This document shows positions 38,729-46,624 of a stretch of DNA of 64,000 nucleotides, in pieces. The stretch comes from Catelliglobosispora koreensis DSM 44566 (GTDB taxonomy: Bacteria; Actinomycetota; Actinomycetes; Mycobacteriales; Micromonosporaceae): the NCBI RefSeq assembly GCF_000379685.1, contig NZ_KB903272.1:372624-436623 (forward strand). The letters are read 5' to 3'. The notes under the pieces were generated by a model. The model had not been told where the DNA came from. It saw only the letters and a program-made list of their open reading frames with translations, and did not search any database. Positions within the stretch are counted from its first letter, which is position 1. Each line of letters opens with the position of its first letter. A program made the translations under genes and the position numbers.

Positions 38729-38769
38729 TGACATCACTGTGACGTCATCGCAAGTCAGAAATGACGTCA
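38729..38769. promoter_or_regulatory. Three helically phased TGACRTCA sites between RHH gene and thyX
   Basis: TGACATCA at 38729, TGACGTCA at 38740 and TGACGTCA at 38762 start exactly 11 and 22 bp apart, so all face one side of the helix. RHH dimers bind short palindromic or direct sites in such arrays. The array lies in the divergent gap between the RHH gene and thyX, and could control both. Binding by the neighbour RHH protein is inferred. Confidence 0.65.
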
Positions 38770-38784
38770 ACTAATGTGCTTGGT

Positions 38785-39537
38785 GTGACAGAACTGGTAG
38801 AGCCCAAGGTGCAGCTGATCGCCTGGACCCAATTCGCGCCCCCAGCCGACGTGCCGTGGTCGACCGACGCCGAAGGTGGCCAAGCCCTGGCCGAGTTCGC
38901 CGGCCGTGCCTGCTACCAGTCCTGGTCCAAGCCGAACCCAGCCACCGCGACCAACGCGAGCTACATCAAGCACATTCTTGAGGTCGGGCACCTGTCGGTG
39001 CTCGAGCACGGGTCGGCGACCTTCTACTTCAGTGGGGTTTCCCGCTCGTTCACGCACGAGCTGATCCGCCACCGCCACTTCTCGTATTCGCAGCTGTCCC
39101 AGCGCTACGTTCCCGAGCGCGACGCCGCGATGGTCGAGCCTGAGGTCATCGCCGAGGACCCGGAACTGCACAAGAAGTTCGTCGAGGCGTCCGAGGCCGC
39201 GGTCCGCGCCTATAACGAGCTGCTCGAAGGGCTTGAGGCCAAGTTCTCCGACGTCGCCAACGCGACCCTGCGCCGCAAGCAGGCCCGCCAGGCCGCCCGC
39301 GCGATCCTGCCGAACGCCACCGAAACGCGGATCGTCGTCACCGGCAATTACCGCGCGTGGCGCCACTTCATCGCGATGCGTGCGACGGAGCACGCCGACG
39401 TTGAGATTCGTGCCCTGGCCGTGGAGTGCCTGCGGCAGTTGCAGGGTCTGGCCCCGAGTGTTTTCGGTGACTTCGAGATCCGCCAGCTGGCGGATGGGTC
39501 GTCGATTGCGGCCAGCCCATTCACCTGGGAGTCCTGA
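38785..39537 (+). CDS. thyX: FAD-dependent thymidylate synthase
   Basis: 250 aa from GTG 38785. It makes dTMP from dUMP with methylene-THF and FADH2. The ThyX signature RHRx7S is seen in [14 protein letters not shown], with [17 protein letters not shown] and [21 protein letters not shown] 38785 is preferred because a TAATGT -10 sits 7 bp before it, implying a leaderless transcript. ATG 38761 would add eight residues and put one TGACGTCA site inside the gene. dapA follows after 17 bp. Confidence 0.95.
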   Translation: MTELVEPKVQLIAWTQFAPPADVPWSTDAEGGQALAEFAGRACYQSWSKPNPATATNASYIKHILEVGHLSVLEHGSATFYFSGVSRSFTHELIRHRHFSYSQLSQRYVPERDAAMVEPEVIAEDPELHKKFVEASEAAVRAYNELLEGLEAKFSDVANATLRRKQARQAARAILPNATETRIVVTGNYRAWRHFIAMRATEHADVEIRALAVECLRQLQGLAPSVFGDFEIRQLADGSSIAASPFTWES

Positions 39538-39554
39538 CCAATTAGGTTGAGAAG

Positions 39555-40454
39555 ATGACGCAAGACGTGCGGCGGCCTTTTGGCCGGGTTATTACCGCGA
39601 TGGTCACGCCTATGCATGCCGACCACAGCATCGATGTCGATGGGGTCTCACGGCTAGCTGAATACCTCGTGGACGAGCAGGGCAATGACGCACTGGTCAT
39701 CAACGGCACCGCCGGTGAAGCATCGACCACTAGCGACAGTGAAAAAGAGACGATCCTGCGGGCCGTCGTGGAAGCAGTGGGCGGCAGGGCGAAGATCCTG
39801 GCCGGCGTCGGCACGAACAACACCGCTCACACGATCGAGCTAGCCCGTCAGGCTGAAAAAGCTGGGGTGCACGGGCTGCTCGTCGTCACGCCGTACTACA
39901 ACAAGCCGCCGCAAAGTGGGCTGCTCAAACACTTCACCACCGTCGCCGACAGCACCGGGCTGCCGATGCTCGTCTACGACATCCCGCATCGCAGTGGCAT
40001 CCCGATCGCCACGGAAACCATGCTGCGCCTGGCTGAGCATGAGCGGATCGTGGGGGTCAAGGACGCCAAGGTGGATCTGGTGGCCCAGGGGACGGTTTTG
40101 CGCCGTCACCCTGACTTCGCCTACTACTCCGGTGAGGACGCAGCCACCCTCCCGGTTCTAGCCGTCGGTGGTGTTGGGGTCGTTGGCACCTCGACTCACC
40201 TCAACGGCAACGAGACCAAGGCCATGATTGAGGCCTTTGATAGCGGTGATCACAGCGCGGCTCTGCAGCTGCATTTGCGGCTACTTCCGCTGTTCACCGG
40301 TATTTTCCGCACCCAGGGGACGATCCTGGTTAAGGCAGCCATGAACGTTCGTGGCCTGCCGGGCGGACCTGTGCGCCTTCCGCTCGCCGACGCGACTGAG
40401 GCTGAGCTGGCTCAGCTGCGAAGCGACTGCGCGGACGCCGGGGTGCCGCTCTAA
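39555..40454 (+). CDS. dapA: 4-hydroxy-tetrahydrodipicolinate synthase, with altered active-site loop
   Basis: 299 aa TIM barrel. It condenses pyruvate and aspartate semialdehyde. The Schiff-base Lys is Lys169 (VGVKDAK), and Tyr115 and Tyr141 of the triad and the carboxylate-binding Arg146 are present. The usual GTTGES loop reads GTAGEAS (52-57). The first Thr (E. coli Thr44) is kept, but Thr45 becomes Ala and Ser48 becomes Ala. The gene context (thyX-dapA-rnj) is the classic one, so it is probably the real DapA. Activity or lysine feedback may differ. Confidence 0.93.
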   Translation: MTQDVRRPFGRVITAMVTPMHADHSIDVDGVSRLAEYLVDEQGNDALVINGTAGEASTTSDSEKETILRAVVEAVGGRAKILAGVGTNNTAHTIELARQAEKAGVHGLLVVTPYYNKPPQSGLLKHFTTVADSTGLPMLVYDIPHRSGIPIATETMLRLAEHERIVGVKDAKVDLVAQGTVLRRHPDFAYYSGEDAATLPVLAVGGVGVVGTSTHLNGNETKAMIEAFDSGDHSAALQLHLRLLPLFTGIFRTQGTILVKAAMNVRGLPGGPVRLPLADATEAELAQLRSDCADAGVPL

Positions 40455-40474
40455 CACATGCTAAGGAGAATAAT

Positions 40475-42178
40475 TTGACCTCTGTACCACTAGAGGGACA
40501 TAAGGAACTCGATCCCCCGCCTCCGTTACCGGAGGGCGGGTTGCGGATCACGCCGCTTGGTGGCCTCGGTGCCATCGGGCGCAACATGACCGTGTTCGAG
40601 TTCGAAGGCAAGCTTCTGATCGTCGACTGTGGAGTGTTGTTTCCGGACAATGCCGACCAGCCGGGCGTCGATCTGATCCTGCCGGACTTTGCCCCGATCC
40701 TGGACCGCCTGGCCGACATCCAGGCCATCGTCTTGACCCATGGGCACGAGGACCACATCGGTGCGGTGCCCTATCTGCTCGCCCACAAGCCCGACATCCC
40801 GCTCGTGGGCTCGCAGTTCACCCTGGCATTGATCGAAGCCAAACTCGCCGAGCGGCGGATTACGCCTTACTCGTTCACGGTGACGGAGGGACAGCGTGAA
40901 CGACTCGGACCGTTTGAGTGCGAATTCTTTGCCGTCAATCACTCCATTCCGGACGCTCTTGCCGTCGCGATCCGGACGCCCGCGGGGCTAGTCCTGCACA
41001 CGGGCGACTTCAAAATGGACCAGCTGCCGCTCGACGGCCGCATCACCGACCTGGCTGGGTTCGCCCGCCTCGGTGCTGAGGGCGTTGACCTGTTGCTGTC
41101 CGACTCCACGAACGCCGAGATCCCCGGATTCGTCTCCCCGGAGCGCGAAATCGGGCCGGTGCTCGACGCGATCTTCGCTAAGGCCGCTGGCCGCGTGATC
41201 GTGGCGAGCTTCGCCAGCCACGTCCACCGAGTGCAGCAGGTGCTGGATTCGGCGCACGAGCACGGGCGCAAGGTGGCCCTGATCGGCCGCTCGATGGTCC
41301 GCAACATGGGCATCGCCCGTGATCTCGGGCTGCTGCGCGTGGAGCCAGGTTTGGTCGTCGGCATCGACGAGGCGATGAACCTGCCCAAGGGCGAGATCGT
41401 GCTCATGTCGACCGGGTCGCAGGGGGAGCCGATGAGCGCCCTGGGGCGGATGGCCACGGGCGATCACCGGCACATCACGGTCGAACCAGGTGACACCGTG
41501 GTTCTGGCCAGCTCGCTGGTGCCGGGCAACGAGACCAGCGTTTACCGCGTCATCAACCAGCTCGCGCGGGCGGGCGCCAACGTCATCCACAAGGATGTCG
41601 CCAAGGTGCACGTGAGCGGTCACTCCCCGGCCGGGGAACTGCTCTACCTCCTCAACGTCGTTAAGCCCAGCAACCTCATGCCCGTGCACGGCGAATGGCG
41701 CCATCTGCGGGCACATGGGCGGCTAGGGGTCGAATCCGGGATCAACCCCGATAACATCGTCCTATGTGAAGACGGCGATGTCGTTGACCTCGTCAATGGG
41801 CACGCCAGCATCACTGGCCACGTCAAGTCGCGCTATGTCTATGTGGACGGTCTGGCTGTCGGCGACGTGGGCGAGAGCTTGCTCACGGAACGCCGGATCC
41901 TTGGTGACGGTGGATTTATCGCCGTGACCGTGGTGGTCGACTCGGTGACCGGCAAGGTCGTCGGTGGGCCAACCCTTAGTGCCAAAGGCTTTTCGGAGGA
42001 CCCGGCCGCGTTCAATCCGGTGCTTCCCCTTGTCACGGAAGCACTTGACCGGGCCGCGCTCGACGGCATCACCGACCCGCATCAGCTTCAGCAGATCGTG
42101 CGGCGGATAGTCGGCCGTTGGGTCAACGAGGCCTACCGCCGGCGCCCGATGATTGTTCCGTCCGTGTTGGAAGTCTAA
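40475..42178 (+). CDS. rnj: Ribonuclease J
   Basis: 567 aa. It is a metallo-beta-lactamase/beta-CASP nuclease with 5'-exo and endo activity in mRNA and rRNA maturation. Zinc motif LTHGHEDHIGA, then HTGDFKMD, GTQGEP-like STGSQGEPMSAL and the C-terminal HVSGH. The RNase J C-terminal domain follows. The TTG start at 40475 has AAGGAG 6 nt upstream. It follows dapA by 20 bp, probably co-transcribed. Confidence 0.96.
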   Translation: MTSVPLEGHKELDPPPPLPEGGLRITPLGGLGAIGRNMTVFEFEGKLLIVDCGVLFPDNADQPGVDLILPDFAPILDRLADIQAIVLTHGHEDHIGAVPYLLAHKPDIPLVGSQFTLALIEAKLAERRITPYSFTVTEGQRERLGPFECEFFAVNHSIPDALAVAIRTPAGLVLHTGDFKMDQLPLDGRITDLAGFARLGAEGVDLLLSDSTNAEIPGFVSPEREIGPVLDAIFAKAAGRVIVASFASHVHRVQQVLDSAHEHGRKVALIGRSMVRNMGIARDLGLLRVEPGLVVGIDEAMNLPKGEIVLMSTGSQGEPMSALGRMATGDHRHITVEPGDTVVLASSLVPGNETSVYRVINQLARAGANVIHKDVAKVHVSGHSPAGELLYLLNVVKPSNLMPVHGEWRHLRAHGRLGVESGINPDNIVLCEDGDVVDLVNGHASITGHVKSRYVYVDGLAVGDVGESLLTERRILGDGGFIAVTVVVDSVTGKVVGGPTLSAKGFSEDPAAFNPVLPLVTEALDRAALDGITDPHQLQQIVRRIVGRWVNEAYRRRPMIVPSVLEV

Positions 42179-42208
42179 AACTACAAGGGTGTCGTTTAGC
42201 CTTGTCGC

Positions 42209-44620
42209 ATGGCGGCAAGGACCTCTCAACCGAGCCGCCGCCGAGCTGCGCCCGCGAAGCAGCCGGCGGCGCGCGCTAAAACACGCCCCAGAGCACGGGT
42301 TTCGCGCAGGGTAAGCCCCTTCGCCCTGCTGACCCGCGCCGTTGGTGCTATCTGGATGGCTATCGCGCACGGCCTCGGCTGGTTCGTGCGCGGCCTGAGT
42401 TCCCAGGCGGCCAAAGCCAAAGACCTTGACCCGGAGCACCGCCGTGATGGCGTGGGCTTGCTCCTGATCGCACTGTCCGTTTTGCTCGCTGTCGCGTTGT
42501 GGGGCAACGCTGGCGGTCCCGTTGGCGCCAAACTTGGCGGAACGGTGCGCTTTTTCATCGGGTTTGTCTCGCTCGTCCTGCCGTTGCTCCTTGCGGGGTG
42601 GGGGATCCGGCTGATGCGCTCGGCGCCGGACCCGGCCCAGAACGGCCGCTCGATGGTTGGCTGGGTGAGCCTTGTCCTTTCCAGCACAGGGTTGCTGGAG
42701 ATCCTGGTGCACCCGGTGGACATCAACCAGCGGGAGAAGGACGCCGGCGGTTTGCTGGGGCTCGCGGTGGGAGCACTGCAGCACGCCGTGACGTCCTATG
42801 TCGCGGTGCCATTGTTGTTGCTGCTCTTCGGTTTTGGGCTGCTCGTCGTCACGGCGACGCCGGTCAATAAGATCCCGGAGCGACTGGCGCTCGCCCGGGA
42901 TCTGTTCCTGGGCCGCCCACTGTCCGATGAGGACAATGATGAGCAAAACCAGGAAACCGTGCCCGCGCCCCGCAAACGCCGCCTTTCGCCCCCGGCCGCC
43001 TTCCTCGATCCCGAGGATTTGGAGGTACCAGATGAGCCCGGCCTAGACACCGAGATCATCCAGCGGCCAGCCAAGCGGGTGAAGCCAACACCCCCGGCGC
43101 ACACCCCGCCACCGACCAAAACGGAGCAACTGGCGTTGCCGAGTCTCGGCGGCGAATATGTGCTGCCGCCCCCGAATCTGCTGCGTCCCGGGGACGCGCC
43201 GAAGACCCGCTCGAAGGCCAACGACGACGTCATCGCCGCGCTGACAAGTGTTTTCGACCAGTTCGACGTTGACGCCGCGGTCACCGGGTTCACCCGTGGG
43301 CCGACCGTGACGCGCTATGAGGTCGAGCTGGGCCCGGCCGTGAAAGTGGAGCGCATCACCGCTTTGTCACGCAACATCGCCTACGCGGTGAAGAGCCCGG
43401 ACGTCCGCATCCTCAGCCCGATCCCGGGCAAGAGCGCGGTGGGCGTGGAGATCCCCAACTCTGACCGCGAAGATGTTCAGCTTGGTGACGTGCTCCGTTC
43501 GCGAGTCGCCACTTCGGACAGTCACCCCATGGTCGTGGCGCTGGGCAAGGACATCGAGGGCGGGTTCGTCACGGCCAACCTCGCGAAGATGCCGCACATC
43601 CTCATCGCTGGCGCGACCGGTGCCGGAAAGTCCAGCTGCCTCAACTCTTTGCTCGTGTCTCTTCTGGTGCGGGCGACGCCGGATCAGGTGCGGCTGCTGC
43701 TGATCGACCCGAAACGCGTTGAGATGACGCACTACGAGGGCATCCCGCATCTCGTGTCGCCGATCGTGACCAACCCGAAGAAGGCGGCCGACGCCCTGGA
43801 CTGGGTCGTGCGCGAGATGGACATGCGCTATGACGACCTCGCCGCGGCGGGCGTGCGGCACATCGACGACTACAACCGCAAACTGCGCGCCGGTCAGATC
43901 AAGACGCCTCCGGGCTCGGAGCGGCAGCTCACGGCGTACCCCTATCTGCTGGTGATTGTCGATGAGCTGGCGGATCTGATGATGGTCGCCCCGCGCGATG
44001 TCGAAGATTCGATCGTGCGTATCACCCAGCTGGCGCGGGCGGCGGGCATTCACCTGGTGCTCGCGACCCAGCGCCCGAGCGTTGACGTGGTCACCGGCCT
44101 CATTAAGGCAAACGTGCCGTCCCGCTTGGCTTTCGCGACTTCGTCGCTCGCCGACTCCCGCGTCATCCTCGACCAGCCCGGTGCTGAGAAGCTCATCGGC
44201 CGCGGCGACGCGCTTTACCTGCCGATGGGAGCGTCCAAACCCCAACGGCTGCAAGGGGCCTGGGTCTCCGAGAACGAGATCGCCGACATCGTGGCGTTCT
44301 GCAAACGCCAGCGTGAGCCCGAGTTCCGGCAGGACGTCCTGGCTCCGCCGCCACCGGATCCGAAGAAGAAAGCCGAGGAGGAGATCGGCGACGACCTTGA
44401 TCTGCTCCTGCAGGCGATCGAGCTGGTGGTGGTCTCGCAGCTGGGTTCGACGAGCATGCTGCAGCGCAAGCTGCGCGTGGGCTTCGCCAAGGCTGGCCGT
44501 TTGATGGACCTGATGGAACAACGCGGCATCGTCGGACCGTCCGAAGGCTCCAAGGCACGTGAGGTGCTTATCAAGCCCGATGAACTCCCTGAAGTCATGG
44601 CCGCTCTGGGCGCCGACTAA
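42209..44620 (+). CDS. ftsK: DNA translocase FtsK/SpoIIIE
   Basis: 803 aa. A basic Ala/Arg tail (1-40) precedes four TM segments (about 45-215), a Pro-rich linker, the alpha/beta motor with Walker A GATGAGKSS (about 470) and Walker B LLVIVDELADLMM, and a C-terminal gamma winged-helix domain (LLLQAIELVVVSQLGSTSMLQRKL) that reads KOPS-type sites. It moves chromosome DNA through the septum. It ends the conserved dapA-rnj-ftsK run. In many relatives rimO follows, but here about 8 kb of other genes intervene. Confidence 0.96.
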   Translation: MAARTSQPSRRRAAPAKQPAARAKTRPRARVSRRVSPFALLTRAVGAIWMAIAHGLGWFVRGLSSQAAKAKDLDPEHRRDGVGLLLIALSVLLAVALWGNAGGPVGAKLGGTVRFFIGFVSLVLPLLLAGWGIRLMRSAPDPAQNGRSMVGWVSLVLSSTGLLEILVHPVDINQREKDAGGLLGLAVGALQHAVTSYVAVPLLLLLFGFGLLVVTATPVNKIPERLALARDLFLGRPLSDEDNDEQNQETVPAPRKRRLSPPAAFLDPEDLEVPDEPGLDTEIIQRPAKRVKPTPPAHTPPPTKTEQLALPSLGGEYVLPPPNLLRPGDAPKTRSKANDDVIAALTSVFDQFDVDAAVTGFTRGPTVTRYEVELGPAVKVERITALSRNIAYAVKSPDVRILSPIPGKSAVGVEIPNSDREDVQLGDVLRSRVATSDSHPMVVALGKDIEGGFVTANLAKMPHILIAGATGAGKSSCLNSLLVSLLVRATPDQVRLLLIDPKRVEMTHYEGIPHLVSPIVTNPKKAADALDWVVREMDMRYDDLAAAGVRHIDDYNRKLRAGQIKTPPGSERQLTAYPYLLVIVDELADLMMVAPRDVEDSIVRITQLARAAGIHLVLATQRPSVDVVTGLIKANVPSRLAFATSSLADSRVILDQPGAEKLIGRGDALYLPMGASKPQRLQGAWVSENEIADIVAFCKRQREPEFRQDVLAPPPPDPKKKAEEEIGDDLDLLLQAIELVVVSQLGSTSMLQRKLRVGFAKAGRLMDLMEQRGIVGPSEGSKAREVLIKPDELPEVMAALGAD

Positions 44621-44628
44621 ATACCCAC

Positions 44629-44659
44629 TTGTAAAAACAACAGGCGTTGGTTTTAGAAT
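44629..44659 (+). promoter_or_regulatory. Leaderless-type promoter with operator for the Fe-S winged-helix regulator
   Basis: TTGTAA (44629-44634) and TAGAAT (44654-44659) form -35/-10 elements with a 19-bp spacer. The predicted transcript start coincides with the GTG at 44666. An inverted repeat AAAAACAAC-AGGC-GTTGGTTTT (44633-44654, one mismatch) fills the spacer. That layout suits autoregulation by the downstream regulator. Prediction from sequence only. Confidence 0.55.
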
Positions 44660-44665
44660 ACCTCT

Positions 44666-45277
44666 GTGGACGAGGTAACGGCGCTTAGTGCGCTCGCTGA
44701 TCCGACGCGGCGGCAGGTCTATGACACTGTCGCCGCGGCAGCGGGGTTAGTCAGCCGGGATCAAGTGGTGGCCACGCTCGGGATCGGGCGGACCCTGGCG
44801 GCGTTTCATCTCGACAAGCTCGCCGAGGCGGGCCTGCTGGAGTTCCATTTCGTGCGCGGGCCGTCTGGTGGACGGCCCGCGAAGCTTTACCGCCGTAGTG
44901 GCGCAGAGGTTGACATCAGCGTCCCGCCACGGTCCTATGTGGAGGCTGGCGAGCTGCTGGCCGAGGCGCTGGAGAAAGCGGGCGCCGACAACGTGCTGCA
45001 GAAGGTTGCCCGCGCGCGTGGGAGGCGTGCCAACGCCAGTAAATCCATGTGGGAATCGTTACGTGAACACGGCTATGAGCCGGTGCAAGGCGACGGCGAA
45101 GTCGTGTTGCGCAACTGCCCGTTTCACAAGCTGGCGCAAGAGTTTCCGCCGCTGATCTGTGGCATGAATCTTGGCCTGCTCACCGGGATGGCCGAAGGAG
45201 CGCGATGGCCTGCCCGCGCGGCGATGAAGCCGCGGCCAGGTCACTGTTGCGTGGTTCTGAAGGAGGACAAGAAGTGA
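44666..45277 (+). CDS. SufR-like winged-helix regulator with C-terminal Cys cluster
   Basis: 203 aa. The winged helix is at 1-80 (SALADPTRRQVYDTV, GIGRTLAAFHLDKLAEAGLLE). The C-terminal half has Cys residues spaced like SufR-type Fe-S ligands: RNCPFHKLAQEFPPLICGMN and GHCCVVL. It is therefore probably an iron-sulfur redox or iron sensor. No suf genes are near; the coupled partner is the DUF3291 gene (4-bp overlap). GTG start matches the predicted leaderless mRNA. Confidence 0.87.
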   Translation: MDEVTALSALADPTRRQVYDTVAAAAGLVSRDQVVATLGIGRTLAAFHLDKLAEAGLLEFHFVRGPSGGRPAKLYRRSGAEVDISVPPRSYVEAGELLAEALEKAGADNVLQKVARARGRRANASKSMWESLREHGYEPVQGDGEVVLRNCPFHKLAQEFPPLICGMNLGLLTGMAEGARWPARAAMKPRPGHCCVVLKEDKK

Positions 45278-45735
45278 GCTATCAGCTGGCCCAATTGAAC
45301 ATCGCGCGGCATCTTTACCCGCTGGACTCGGCGGGGATGAAGGACTTCATGGACGCCCTGCCTAAGATCAACAAACTGGGCGATGACAGTCCCGGGTTCG
45401 TGTGGCGCTTGTTTGACGAGTCCGGTGACGCGACCGGAATCGGCAACCCGTTCGGCGAGGATGTGATCATCAACCTGACGGTCTGGGAGTCGGTCGAATC
45501 GTTGCGCGGCTTCATTTATCAAACCGAGCATCTCGACTACATGCGCCGCCGCCGAGAGTGGTTCACCCACGAGGGGCTTAAGGGCGGCTACGCGGTGATG
45601 TGGTGGATTCCGGCCGGGCACATCCCCACGATCGAAGAGGCCGCTGAGCGGCTGGCGCACCTGGACGAGCACGGATCGACCCCGCACGCCTTTACTTTCC
45701 GTGAACCGCACCCTGCTCCGACGCAAGTAGTATGA
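45274..45735 (+). CDS. DUF3291 protein
   Basis: 153 aa. The DUF3291 pattern is LAQLNIARHLYPLDSAGMKDFMD, FVWRLFDESGD, TVWESVESLRGFIYQTEHLDYMRRRREWF and YAVMWWIPAGHIPTIEEA, a dimeric alpha/beta-barrel (monooxygenase-like) fold. The conserved His and Arg residues hint at a heme or oxygen-related role, but no function is established. GTG 45274 has AGGAGG 7 nt upstream and overlaps the regulator's stop, so regulator and DUF3291 work as a unit. Confidence 0.87.
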   Translation: MSYQLAQLNIARHLYPLDSAGMKDFMDALPKINKLGDDSPGFVWRLFDESGDATGIGNPFGEDVIINLTVWESVESLRGFIYQTEHLDYMRRRREWFTHEGLKGGYAVMWWIPAGHIPTIEEAAERLAHLDEHGSTPHAFTFREPHPAPTQVV

Positions 45736-45758
45736 TGAACCTAGGCTCTAAGCCTAGG
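45731..45758 (+). promoter_or_regulatory. -10 element and operator of the AbiEi-like gene
   Basis: A near-consensus -10 TATGAT (45731-45736) is followed by a perfect inverted repeat CCTAGGCT-CTA-AGCCTAGG (45740-45758) lying across the expected transcript start. AbiEi antitoxins repress their own operon by binding inverted repeats at the promoter, so this fits an autoregulatory site. The same repeat in RNA would form a hairpin just before the ribosome-binding site. Confidence 0.6.
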
Positions 45759-45771
45759 GAGATGTTACTAG

Positions 45772-46389
45772 TTGCGTGCCGTGGGGTTGCCGCCGGAGTT
45801 GACGCGGGGTGGAAACATCTTGCGCCCCAAGGATGCGGCTCGCATTTACGCCCAGCCGTGGACCGAGTTCAAACGCCTAGCTGACCTGGGCGTGCTGAAG
45901 AAGATGGCCACCGGCTATTACGCGATCGTTCCTCTTAACCGGGTCGGTGACCATCGCTGGCAGCCCGACCTGGAAACCGTGGCTCTGGGGATCGCACAGG
46001 CTGATTACGGGACGGCTGAGGTTGCCTTGATGGGCACGAGCGCGGTCCGTCTGCACGGGGTCATTCCCCGGCCACTAGGCGAGGCTGTCGTCGCGGTGCC
46101 CAAGCAACGGCCCGTCCTGGCGACGGAGGCTGGCACGGTGACCTTCGTCAAACGTGACGTCAATGGGCTGGAGCTAGAGCGGGTGTTAAACGGCTGGGTC
46201 ACCACCGTTGAGCAGACGTTTGTCGATCTGGCGGCTCGCCCTGCCTTGGGCGGGCTGCCAGAGGCGGATATCGTTGTGGCGCTTAGAGATCTGCGGCGAC
46301 GCTCCGATGCGGACACCATCGAGCGGCTCGCCCGCGATCAGCACAAGCCCCGTGCCCTGCGCTACGCGAAGGAAGTCCTGGATGCTTGA
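45772..46389 (+). CDS. AbiEi-like antitoxin-family regulator
   Basis: 205 aa. The N-terminal winged helix is typical of AbiEi (ILRPKDAARIYAQPWTEFKRLADLGVLKKMATGYYAIVP). An AbiEi C-terminal domain follows (TSAVRLHGVIPRPLGEAVVAVP, TVEQTFVDLAARPALGGLPEADIVVALRDL). In type IV toxin-antitoxin pairs it neutralises the nucleotidyltransferase AbiEii, which would follow directly; here only an 80-aa ORF does. The start is TTG 45772, or GTG 45781. Confidence 0.82.
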   Translation: MRAVGLPPELTRGGNILRPKDAARIYAQPWTEFKRLADLGVLKKMATGYYAIVPLNRVGDHRWQPDLETVALGIAQADYGTAEVALMGTSAVRLHGVIPRPLGEAVVAVPKQRPVLATEAGTVTFVKRDVNGLELERVLNGWVTTVEQTFVDLAARPALGGLPEADIVVALRDLRRRSDADTIERLARDQHKPRALRYAKEVLDA

Positions 46390-46624
46390 CCCTTTTGGGC
46401 GGGCAGAGGTGGCAGCCGCCTTCGGTGTCCCGGAGACACAGGTGCGCGAAGTCGCGGGAATAAGCGTGCGGCCCTATTTCTTCACCAAAGCGCCCCTAGA
46501 CTGGGCCACGCAGCTAGCGCCTCAGACGGGTCAGCTCACCTCCGCTGAGGAGTGTCTTTCAGCGGTCCGGCTGGCGTTCGCTGAAGCACTCGATTGGGAT
46601 CAGGACACCGCACGTGAGCAATGA
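46382..46624 (+). CDS. 80-aa protein overlapping the AbiEi-like gene, unknown
   Basis: 80 aa starting MLDPFGRAEVAAAFGVPETQ. The ATG has a good Shine-Dalgarno AAGGAAG 6 nt upstream, inside the end of the AbiEi-like gene (8-bp overlap). It ends inside the start of ltrA (11-bp overlap). It sits where AbiEii toxin normally lies but is far too short and has no visible nucleotidyltransferase GS...DxD motif. Mixed alpha composition, slightly acidic. Function unknown; possibly a different partner of the regulator. Confidence 0.65.
   Translation: MLDPFGRAEVAAAFGVPETQVREVAGISVRPYFFTKAPLDWATQLAPQTGQLTSAEECLSAVRLAFAEALDWDQDTAREQ

Noticed and set aside
41762-42946. 394-codon open frame antisense to rnj and ftsK
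   Set aside because: It spans two well-supported genes on the other strand, with no ribosome-binding site or family signature.
43367-44521. 384-codon open frame antisense to ftsK
   Set aside because: His/Arg/Asp-rich shadow of the ftsK motor domain; no independent support.
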